In this document: in pieces, positions 1-6,433 of the stretch
Layout: each line of letters starts with the position of its first letter
Numbering within the stretch: the stretch's first letter is position 1
DNA from: Flavobacteriales bacterium UBA3431
GTDB taxonomy: Bacteria; Bacteroidota; Bacteroidia; Flavobacteriales; Schleiferiaceae
NCBI GenBank assembly: GCA_002381225.1
Contig: DFSS01000037.1
Coordinates: 1 to 8,518, forward strand
Direction: 5' to 3'
Length of the DNA stretch: 8,518 bases
The notes under the pieces: model-generated
Seen by the model: only the letters and a program-made list of their open reading frames with translations
The model's database searches: none
What the model was told of the DNA's origin: nothing
Program-made: the position numbers and the translations under genes

Positions 1-18
1 GGGCTCTAGCTTACACTT

Positions 19-51
19 AGACCGCTCCAGAAATGGGGCGGTCTTTTTTTT
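19..51 (+). terminator. Rho-independent terminator of an upstream + strand gene
   Basis: Bases 19-28 (AGACCGCTCC) pair with 35-44 (GGGGCGGTCT) as a ten-base-pair stem with one G-T wobble. The loop is six bases (29-34) and a T-run follows directly through base 51. There is no matching A-run before the stem, so it should act on + strand transcripts only. It ends whatever gene lies to the left of the window and insulates the operon starting at 99. Seen directly; function inferred from the standard stem plus T-tract form. Confidence 0.9.
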
Positions 52-73
52 GGCCCGACCCTTGGTATCTTTA
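50..73 (+). promoter_or_regulatory. Weak candidate Bacteroidota-type promoter for the six-gene operon
   Basis: Only about 47 bases separate the terminator from the first start codon, so the operon promoter, if local, must lie here. TATCTTTA at 66-73 resembles the Bacteroidota -7 element TAnnTTTG except for its last base. A TTG at 50-52 could be the -33 element, but the spacing of 13 bases is shorter than the usual 17-23. Transcription would then start near 80, giving a leader of roughly 20 bases. Alternatively, the promoter overlaps the terminator, or the operon is fed by read-through. Confidence 0.3.
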
Positions 74-98
74 ACCCATTAGGCTCAACCTCCCTTGT

Positions 99-2267
99 AT
101 GCAACGTTTCTTTCTTTCCATGGCCGCGGTGTCGGCTTTGTTTTCTGGCTGTAACATGCCCACTAAACCTTCTACGGAGATGACCGAGCCCTATCCGGAA
201 TCGCGGTATGATTCGAGCGATGTAAAAACCTATTTTGGGGAGGCTGTGGCGGATCCCTATGGCTGGCTGGAAGACGACCGAAGCGAGGAGACCGGTCAAT
301 GGGTCGCAGCGCAAAATGCGGTAACGCAAGACTATTTGGGCCGCATTCCTTACCGCCAGGCTTTGCGAGATCGACTAACGGCGCTCTGGAATTATGAAAA
401 AATTGGAGCTCCTTTTGTGGAAGGGGCCTACACCTATGAGTACTACAACGACGGCTTGCAGAGCCAATATGTGCTACGACGGTATGAGACGCTGAAATAC
501 GATTTTCATGCGAAGCCGGAAGTTTTCCTGGATCCCAACACCTTTAGCGAGGATGGCACTACCTCTTTAGGCGGCCTGACTTTTAGCCCCGATGGCAGCT
601 TGGTGGCCTACCAGATTAGCGAAGGCGGCAGCGATTGGCGCAAAGTCATCGTCATGGACGCAGTGAGTAAGGTGATTTTAGAGGACACGCTGGTGGACGT
701 GAAGTTTAGTGGCTTGTCCTGGCGCGGAAATGAAGGCTTCTACTACAGTAGTTACGATAAGCCAAAGGGCGCTTCGGAACTGTCCGCGATGACCAATCAG
801 CACAAGCTCTACTTCCACGCTTTGGGCACGGCTCAAAAGGAGGATAAGCTCATTTTTGGAGGCAGCGAGACGCCACGGCGCTATGTGGGCGGCAGTGTCA
901 CGGAGGACGGCCGCTATTTAGTCGTCACCGCAGCAGTATCGACCACGGGCAATGAACTCTACCTGCAAGATTTGGAAAAAGGAGACAAGGGTTCGCTTAC
1001 GCTCGTGGCGGAAGGTTTTGACAAGGAATACGGGGTGGTGACATCGGAAAACGGCCAGATTTTCATTCAAACCAACGACGGGGCGCCCAACAACCGCATC
1101 ATGGTCGCTCAAGGGATCCAGCACAAGTCTGAGTGGAAAGAGCTCATCCCAGAGGGAGAATTCCCCATGAGCGTTGGCAGTGGCGCTGGACGACTCTATG
1201 TGAGCACCATGGAGCATGCCGTTAGCAAGATGGACGAGTACGCCTATGACGGAAGACATATTCAGACTATTGAGTTGCCAGGCGTTGGATCGGTGGGCGG
1301 GTTCGGTGGCAAACGCTTGGCCGAGCAGCTTTATTTCACCTTTACCAATGCGATTACGCCAAGTGCTATCTACACCTATGTTCCCGGGGAGGAAATGGAA
1401 GCGGGCGTGATCGAATTATTTCGAGCGAGCGCGATCGACTTTGACCCTAGCCAGTACGAAAGTGAGCAAGTTTTTTACACATCCACGGATGGCACCAAAA
1501 TTCCTATGACGATTAGTTATAAGAAGGGCCTCCAGAAAAATGGGAAGAACCCGACTATTTTGTACGGTTATGGCGGCTTCAACATTAGCCTGACCCCTTC
1601 GTTTAGCACGTCTTACACCGTGTGGATGGAGCAGGGTGGCATCTTGGCCATTCCCAACATTCGGGGGGGTGGCGAGTATGGAGAAGCCTGGCATGTGGCC
1701 GGTACCCAAATGCAGAAAAAGAATGTCTTTGAAGATTTTGAATCGGCCGCGCAGTATCTCATTGACGAAGGCTATACCTCTTCGCCTTATCTCGCCTTGA
1801 GCGGGGGCTCCAATGGGGGGCTTTTGGTGGGGGCCGTGATGACCCGAAAGCCAGACCTTGCAGCCGTGGCATTCCCCGCGGTGGGGGTGATGGACATGCT
1901 CCGTTACCACACCTTTACGGCAGGAGCGGGTTGGGCCTACGATTATGGAACGGCAGAGGACAGTCCTGAGATGTTTGCCTACCTGATGAGCTACAGCCCC
2001 GTGCACAACGTGGTGGAAGGCACCTGCTACCCGGCGACGATGGTGACGACGGCGGACCACGACGACCGTGTCGTTCCCGCGCACAGCTTCAAGTTTGCCG
2101 CGGAGCTCCAAGCCAAGCAAGGCTGCGGCACCCCCACCCTGATACGCATTGAGACCAATGCAGGCCACGGCGCGGGCAAGCCCACGGCCATGGTCATCGA
2201 AGAGGCTATTGACAAATTTGCTTTCGCCCTCTGGAACATGGGCTTTGCCAAACTCCCCAACCCATGA
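99..2267 (+). CDS. Prolyl oligopeptidase (S9A family), predicted lipoprotein
   Basis: This 722-residue serine peptidase should cleave short peptides after proline. The N-terminus is a lipoprotein signal ending LFSG-C, with Cys18 as the lipidated residue. Phe at -3 is atypical for a lipobox. No acidic surface-export motif follows the Cys, so a periplasmic site is more likely than the cell surface. The mature protein opens with the S9A-type DPYGWLED region, then a beta-propeller to about residue 450, then an alpha/beta-hydrolase domain to the end. The catalytic triad is visible: Ser571 in GGSNGG, Asp655 in DHDDRVVP and His690 in NAGHGAGKPT. Arg657 and Trp612 match known substrate-pocket residues of porcine prolyl oligopeptidase, and RGGGEYGE lies at 522-529. 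Length is typical of the family once the signal is removed. There is no Shine-Dalgarno sequence. The stop overlaps the paaZ start by ATGA. Confidence 0.95.
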   Translation: MQRFFLSMAAVSALFSGCNMPTKPSTEMTEPYPESRYDSSDVKTYFGEAVADPYGWLEDDRSEETGQWVAAQNAVTQDYLGRIPYRQALRDRLTALWNYEKIGAPFVEGAYTYEYYNDGLQSQYVLRRYETLKYDFHAKPEVFLDPNTFSEDGTTSLGGLTFSPDGSLVAYQISEGGSDWRKVIVMDAVSKVILEDTLVDVKFSGLSWRGNEGFYYSSYDKPKGASELSAMTNQHKLYFHALGTAQKEDKLIFGGSETPRRYVGGSVTEDGRYLVVTAAVSTTGNELYLQDLEKGDKGSLTLVAEGFDKEYGVVTSENGQIFIQTNDGAPNNRIMVAQGIQHKSEWKELIPEGEFPMSVGSGAGRLYVSTMEHAVSKMDEYAYDGRHIQTIELPGVGSVGGFGGKRLAEQLYFTFTNAITPSAIYTYVPGEEMEAGVIELFRASAIDFDPSQYESEQVFYTSTDGTKIPMTISYKKGLQKNGKNPTILYGYGGFNISLTPSFSTSYTVWMEQGGILAIPNIRGGGEYGEAWHVAGTQMQKKNVFEDFESAAQYLIDEGYTSSPYLALSGGSNGGLLVGAVMTRKPDLAAVAFPAVGVMDMLRYHTFTAGAGWAYDYGTAEDSPEMFAYLMSYSPVHNVVEGTCYPATMVTTADHDDRVVPAHSFKFAAELQAKQGCGTPTLIRIETNAGHGAGKPTAMVIEEAIDKFAFALWNMGFAKLPNP

Positions 2268-4312
2268 ACATTCAAAACTATGTACTCGGTCAATGGGTAA
2301 GTGGGCAAGAGTCCGAGTATGAAGCGCGGCACGCCATTACTGGGGCTTCCTTGGGCCACGTCTCAAGCCTAGGCTTAAACTACGACGACATCCTGGCCTA
2401 TGGGCGCGAAAAGGGGGGCGTCGCCTTGCGGGCCATGACCTTTCCACAGCGTGGCCTCATGCTGAAGGCCTTGGCCCTTTACCTCCAGGAGCGAAAAGAA
2501 GCGTACTACTCGGTTTCGGCCGCCACAGGTGCGACACGTGTGGACAGCTGGATTGATATTGAAGGGGGCATCGGAAACCTCTTCGCCAATGCCTCCTTGC
2601 GGCGTGAGTTTGCAGATCAGCCGTTTCATATAGATGGGGCGCCGGTGAAACTTTCCGCCCAGGGCACGTTCTTAGGGCAGCACATTATGGTGCCCAAACG
2701 GGGAGTGGCCGTACACATCAATGCTTTTAACTTCCCGGTCTGGGGCATGTTGGAGAAAATTGCGGTCAACCTTTTAGCGGGCGTGCCTGCGGTGGTTAAA
2801 CCCTCCGAATTCACGTCCTTCCTGACCGAAGTTGTGGTCAAAGACATCGTTTCTAGTGGCATTCTGCCTGAAGGGGCGCTGCAATTGGTGAGCGGAAAAG
2901 GCCATGGAATTTTGGACGCCGTCCAGCGCGGTGATACCGTTACGTTTACGGGGTCGGCAGCCACGGGCATGCGCCTGAAGTCACAGCCACATTATCTAGA
3001 GCGAGGCGTTTCCTTCAACTTAGAGGCGGATTCGCTGAACGCCATGGTGCTCGGAGAAGACGCTGCGCCGGGCACGCCCGAGTTTGACATCTTCATAAAA
3101 GAGGCCACCAAGGAAATCACCATTAAAGCGGGCCAAAAATGTACCGCCGTGCGACGGGTGGTGGTGCCGGCTGACCACCTGGACGCGGTCCAGGCGGCGC
3201 TGGCGGGTCGTCTGGCTACCACGGTCTTCGGGGATCCCTCGCTGGACGGTGTTCGCATGGGCTCGTTGGCCACGCAACTGCAAGTAGAGCGTGTACGCTC
3301 CTCGGTAGAAGCGCTAGCTGCGGAAAATGAAATCGTTTTTGGCCGTCGTGATGGACAGGGCGAAGCCAAAGCATCCAACCCTCTTGCCGGGGCCTTTTTT
3401 GCCCCGGTGCTCTTCCGCAATGAGCGACCCATGCAAAACCTCAGCTGCCATAACATTGAGGCCTTTGGTCCTGTCAGCACGATTATGCCTTATCGCTCCC
3501 TGGAGGAAGCCGCGGAGATTGTGGCCTTGGGTCGCGGTTCTTTGGTCACGAGTTTTGTCTCGGCGGACCGGGACGCTGCACGCCAATTTGCCCTGGAGGC
3601 CGCCTACAGCAATGGTCGAATCCACCTCTTGGATGCCTCTAGCGCCAAAGAATCTACAGGCCATGGCTCCCCCATGCCCCTCTTGACCCATGGCGGACCT
3701 GGACGCGCCGGCGACGGCGAAGAAATGGGCGGCATGCGCGGCGTGATGCACTACTTGCAACGCGTCGCACTTCAAGGCCACCCCAATACGCTTACGGCCG
3801 TCACCGGGCGCTTCACGCCGGGATCAGACCGCCCAGAGGCTGAGCCCCACTTATTTCGCCAGCATTTTGAAGACTTGCGCATTGGCGACACGGTCACCAC
3901 CGCCAAACACTTGGTGACGCTTCAAGACATCGAAGATTTTGCGGAACTGAGCGGCGACAAGTTCTATGCACACATGGATGAAAACAGTTTGGAGGGCACC
4001 ATCTTCACTGGACGGGTGGCCCATGGCTACTTTATCCTTAGCCGCGCTGCAGGCCTCTTTGTAGACCCGCCCAAAGGCCCCGTTTTGCTGAACTACGGCT
4101 TAGAATCCTGCCGCTTTACCAAACCCGTCTATCCGGGCACGGAAATCGGGGTTCAATTGACGGTTCAGGAGAAAATAGACCAAGAAAAGCGTAGCCCGGA
4201 GGACATCGCCAAGGGCATTGTGAAGTACTATGTTGAAGTGACCGACGACACCCACGAAGTCGTTGCGGTGGCCACCATCCTGACCATGGTCAAAAAGCGC
4301 AATCAGGCATGA
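2264..4312 (+). CDS. paaZ: PaaZ: bifunctional oxepin-CoA hydrolase / semialdehyde dehydrogenase
   Basis: In phenylacetate degradation PaaZ hydrolyses oxepin-CoA through its C-terminal MaoC-like domain. Its N-terminal aldehyde dehydrogenase domain then oxidises the open-chain semialdehyde to 3-oxo-5,6-dehydrosuberyl-CoA with NADP+. At 682 residues it matches E. coli PaaZ (681). The dehydrogenase domain spans about 1-500 and carries the catalytic Glu254 (FNLEADS) and Cys293 (GQKCTAV), the equivalents of E. coli Glu256 and Cys295, plus VTFTGSAATG. The PaaZ-typical HGGPGRAGDGEEMGG stretch begins at 476. The MaoC domain covers about 535-680 with the hydratase pair Asp565 and His570 in GDKFYAH. Both activities therefore look intact. 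It starts inside the peptidase stop codon and ends in another ATGA overlap. The ring-epoxidase genes paaABCE are not here, so they must lie elsewhere, or this copy serves a related oxepin-CoA or aldehyde substrate. Confidence 0.95.
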   Translation: MNIQNYVLGQWVSGQESEYEARHAITGASLGHVSSLGLNYDDILAYGREKGGVALRAMTFPQRGLMLKALALYLQERKEAYYSVSAATGATRVDSWIDIEGGIGNLFANASLRREFADQPFHIDGAPVKLSAQGTFLGQHIMVPKRGVAVHINAFNFPVWGMLEKIAVNLLAGVPAVVKPSEFTSFLTEVVVKDIVSSGILPEGALQLVSGKGHGILDAVQRGDTVTFTGSAATGMRLKSQPHYLERGVSFNLEADSLNAMVLGEDAAPGTPEFDIFIKEATKEITIKAGQKCTAVRRVVVPADHLDAVQAALAGRLATTVFGDPSLDGVRMGSLATQLQVERVRSSVEALAAENEIVFGRRDGQGEAKASNPLAGAFFAPVLFRNERPMQNLSCHNIEAFGPVSTIMPYRSLEEAAEIVALGRGSLVTSFVSADRDAARQFALEAAYSNGRIHLLDASSAKESTGHGSPMPLLTHGGPGRAGDGEEMGGMRGVMHYLQRVALQGHPNTLTAVTGRFTPGSDRPEAEPHLFRQHFEDLRIGDTVTTAKHLVTLQDIEDFAELSGDKFYAHMDENSLEGTIFTGRVAHGYFILSRAAGLFVDPPKGPVLLNYGLESCRFTKPVYPGTEIGVQLTVQEKIDQEKRSPEDIAKGIVKYYVEVTDDTHEVVAVATILTMVKKRNQA

Positions 4313-4641
4313 GTTTTATTCAAGACCGTCTCCCTTTAACCGCCGGCAACTACGCCGTGCTCTTCTTATCTGAGCGCCCTACGGACCCTGAGGGCTACGC
4401 GGACATGGACCAACGCACCATGGCGGCCGTGGAGGCGATGGAAGGCTACTTGGGCTATGAGCTTGTGCGCAACGGCCAAGACGCCATCTTTATTTCCTAC
4501 TGGAAGGACAAGGCGGCGGTCGACGCGTGGCGGACCGACGCATTACACCGCGAGGCCAAAGTGCAGGGCCGCGCCCATTGGTACCACGCTTACCGAAGCG
4601 TAGTATGCCCTATTGAAGAAACCAGTCATTTTAGACGATGA
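4309..4641 (+). CDS. Small antibiotic-biosynthesis-monooxygenase (ABM) fold protein
   Basis: This 110-residue protein has no signal peptide and is probably cytoplasmic. The second half fits the ABM/dimeric alpha-beta barrel family: YLGYEL at 47-52, ISYWKDKAAVDAWR at 62-75, then H80-REAKVQGRAHWYHAY with Trp91 and Tyr92. Members of this fold include small cofactor-free monooxygenases and haem-degrading enzymes, but many have no known reaction and sequence alone does not settle it. It is wedged between paaZ and a crotonase gene by ATGA overlaps on both sides, so it is made with them and may act on or protect a reactive aromatic or oxepin intermediate. That role is inference. No alternative start is needed, because the ATG at 4309 overlaps the paaZ stop and precedes a clean domain. 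Confidence 0.85.
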   Translation: MSFIQDRLPLTAGNYAVLFLSERPTDPEGYADMDQRTMAAVEAMEGYLGYELVRNGQDAIFISYWKDKAAVDAWRTDALHREAKVQGRAHWYHAYRSVVCPIEETSHFRR

Positions 4642-5429
4642 GTACTGATTATACCCTGGAAGGAGGCGTGCAGGTGACACGTTCCCACGGCATTGCCCAC
4701 ATTGAGTTCCATCATCCGCAGAGCAACTCGCTTCCGAGCCGCGTGTTGGCCGCCTTAGCGCAGGCCATTGCGGACGAGGGCACGCATCCCGACAGCCGCG
4801 TGGTTATTTTGCGCAGTGCTGGCGACCGCGTGTTCTGCGGGGGCGCGAGCTTTGACGAGCTCGCCACGATCCGAACCGAAGAAGAAGGCTTGCACTTTTT
4901 TGGCGGCTTTGCCTCGGTTATCAATGCGCTGCGCACATGCCCTAAATTGACGATAGGCCGCGTTCAAGGGAAGGCCGTAGGGGGTGGCGTAGGATTGGCC
5001 AGCGCCGTGGATTACTGCCTCGCCACACAGTATGCGGCGGTCAAACTTAGCGAGCTCGCCGTGGGCATTGGTCCTTTTGTCGTGGGTCCCGCGGTAGCGC
5101 GCAAAATGGGCCTGAGCGCGATGAGTCAGTTGGCGATCGATGCGACCCAATTCAAATCCGCTGAATGGGCCCAACAACAGGGTCTCTACGCGGAAGTCTA
5201 TCCCGATGCCGTCGCCCTAGATGCCGGCCTCGAGCGCTTGGCCAGCACGCTCACGCAGCAGAGCGCCGCAGCGCAAAGGGCATTGAAGAAAGTCCTTTGG
5301 GAGGGCACGGAAAACTGGGATCAGCTCCTCGCGGAACGCGCAGCTATTTCAGGCGCCCTCGTACGCACCCCCGAAAGCCAAGCCGCCATCCAGGCCATTC
5401 ACCAATCCTTATCTGCCAAAAAGGGATGA
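4638..5429 (+). CDS. Enoyl-CoA hydratase/isomerase (crotonase) family protein
   Basis: This 263-residue cytoplasmic protein has the crotonase fold. The oxyanion-hole segments are FCGGASFDEL at 66-75 and GKAVGGGVGLASAVD at 111-125. Of the two catalytic glutamates in classical enoyl-CoA hydratase (rat Glu144 and Glu164), only the second is present, Glu139 in LSELAVG. The first position is Gly119. The GGGVGL...LSE pattern resembles the methylglutaconyl-CoA hydratase (LiuC-like) branch more than PaaF. Context next to paaZ suggests a step on the ring-opened CoA ester, either dehydroadipyl-CoA hydration or a double-bond shift. A role in leucine or general acyl-CoA breakdown is equally possible. Family assignment is firm and substrate is unknown. 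Its start lies in the stop of the ABM gene (ATGA), and its own stop overlaps the next start the same way. Confidence 0.92.
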   Translation: MSTDYTLEGGVQVTRSHGIAHIEFHHPQSNSLPSRVLAALAQAIADEGTHPDSRVVILRSAGDRVFCGGASFDELATIRTEEEGLHFFGGFASVINALRTCPKLTIGRVQGKAVGGGVGLASAVDYCLATQYAAVKLSELAVGIGPFVVGPAVARKMGLSAMSQLAIDATQFKSAEWAQQQGLYAEVYPDAVALDAGLERLASTLTQQSAAAQRALKKVLWEGTENWDQLLAERAAISGALVRTPESQAAIQAIHQSLSAKKG

Positions 5430-6433
5430 TTCGACGCGGGGCCCTCTTAGGTCTGGTATGTTGGGCGGTGTCGGCATCGCTTCAAGCCAGCACGCCCGAA
5501 CCCTCTAGCCAAAGCGCGAAGCGCGAGCCCTCTAGCTCTCCAGCTCTCCAGCCCTCCAGCCCCCAACCCCCCAAGCCGCTCTGGCGTTTGCCTTCTGAGG
5601 CCATCACGGTAGGGCCCTGGACTTTTTCTGGACTCTATGGGGCCACGTTTAACCAAACCTTTTTACGGCAGTGGAATGCAGGGGGGCAGAATTCCTTGAA
5701 TACAGGATTTATCCTGCGCCAATCTGCCGACTATGCGCGAGACAAGTGGTCCGCAACCCACCTTTTGGATGCGGCATATGGCCTGAACTTTCAAGAGGGC
5801 ATCGTTCGAAAAATTGACGACAAACTCGAATACAATCTCCGGGTGGATCACCTGATTTCCGGACAACCCATGTGGAAGCTTTCTGGATTCGGGAGCCTTA
5901 AATCTCAGTGGTACAAGGGGTTTGCCAAACCCGGCGATCCGGATACGGCCTATGTGTCGCGCTTTTTGGCACCTGGATATGCATTGGCTGGGATTGGACT
6001 GACCCACAAGGACGCCTTTTTGGAATTCTATTTCTCGCCTGTCACCGCCAAATACACGGTGGTCCTCGACCCCCGCCTCCAAGCGCAGGGTCTTTTTGGT
6101 CTCAGTCCCGGACAGGCACTTCGGCAAGAAATGGGAGCCTATATGAACATGCGATTCAAACGCAATTTCCCCAATAAGCTTGCGGTGGATCTGCGGACCA
6201 ACCTCTTTGGTAACTACCTCGCCAGTCCTTTTTCCATCGATGTGGATGCGGATATTCTTTTGGTGTATAAGGCCACGAATCATTTGAGTATTACGCTCCG
6301 AACCCAAGGTATCTTTGACCGCGACATCGCCGTTCGAGATAGCAATGGGGACGGAAAGGTGGACGCACCGGGCATACAGCTCAAACAATTGTCTGGGGTC
6401 GGTTTGACCTATAACTTCGGCAGCATCAAATGA
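5426..6433 (+). CDS. Secreted DUF3078-like protein, probable outer-membrane beta-barrel
   Basis: The reading frame is open back to an ATG at 5165, but the start chosen is 5426. It forms an ATGA overlap like every other junction here and begins a Sec signal peptide (MIRRGALLGLVCWAVSA, cleavage near residue 17 or 21). This gives 335 residues. Residues 22-50 are a Ser/Pro-rich linker encoded partly by octamer repeats. The rest alternates in beta-strand fashion and shows landmarks of the Bacteroidota DUF3078 family: FNQTFLRQWNAGGQNSL, a KIDDKLEYNLRVDHL segment, SRFLAPGYALAGIGL, FYFSPVTAKYTVVLD, and a final LTYNFG strand. DSNGDGKVD at 305-313 looks like a calcium-binding loop. Its function is unknown and transport or envelope structure is inference. 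It sits in the middle of an otherwise catabolic operon. Confidence 0.85.
   Translation: MIRRGALLGLVCWAVSASLQASTPEPSSQSAKREPSSSPALQPSSPQPPKPLWRLPSEAITVGPWTFSGLYGATFNQTFLRQWNAGGQNSLNTGFILRQSADYARDKWSATHLLDAAYGLNFQEGIVRKIDDKLEYNLRVDHLISGQPMWKLSGFGSLKSQWYKGFAKPGDPDTAYVSRFLAPGYALAGIGLTHKDAFLEFYFSPVTAKYTVVLDPRLQAQGLFGLSPGQALRQEMGAYMNMRFKRNFPNKLAVDLRTNLFGNYLASPFSIDVDADILLVYKATNHLSITLRTQGIFDRDIAVRDSNGDGKVDAPGIQLKQLSGVGLTYNFGSIK
5501..5536 (+). repeat. Short direct repeats in the linker of the DUF3078-like gene
   Basis: CCCTCTAGC occurs at 5501-5509 and again at 5528-5536, 27 bases apart and in frame. Between them AGCGCGA is repeated head to tail at 5513-5519 and 5520-5526. The outcome is a repeated EPSS peptide (residues 25-28 and 34-37). 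The second CCCTCTAG is the first unit of the octamer array, so the first copy looks like an outlying unit or a duplication during array growth. Confidence 0.75.
5526..5560 (-). repeat. Intragenic octamer array (CTNGAGRG family)
   Basis: Four adjacent 8-bp units fill 5528-5559: CCCTCTAG, CTCTCCAG, CTCTCCAG, CCCTCCAG. Read on the minus strand each fits CTNGAGRG, with variation only at positions 3 and 7. The array encodes part of the Ser/Pro linker of the DUF3078-like protein, from Glu34 through Pro46, between signal peptide and barrel. A matching array in the other orientation follows the last gene. Bases 5526-5560 equal the reverse complement of 8484-8518 at 33 of 35 positions. Eight is not a multiple of three, so gain or loss of a unit would shift the frame. 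Confidence 0.85.

Noticed and set aside
1..12. GGGCTCTAGCTT at the window start as the end of another octamer array
   Set aside because: It shares CTCTAGCT with the arrays, but neither strand gives a unit matching CTNGAGRG at all fixed positions, and too little sequence is visible.
1416..2168. A 250-codon open frame on the minus strand
   Set aside because: It lies wholly antisense to the conserved catalytic domain of the peptidase; its translation is rich in His, Arg and Gly with no recognisable domain. It is a shadow of codon bias.
2992..3781. Overlapping minus-strand open frames of 87 to 162 codons within paaZ
   Set aside because: All lie opposite the conserved aldehyde dehydrogenase domain, and their compositions look like read-through of GC-rich codons.
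6338..6366. Dockerin domain from the DSNGDGKVD motif in the DUF3078-like protein
   Set aside because: Only one loop is present and no paired helices or second repeat are seen; it is at most an isolated calcium-binding-like loop.
5663..6388. A 241-codon open frame on the minus strand
   Set aside because: Antisense to the DUF3078-like barrel, with no signal, motif or promoter of its own.
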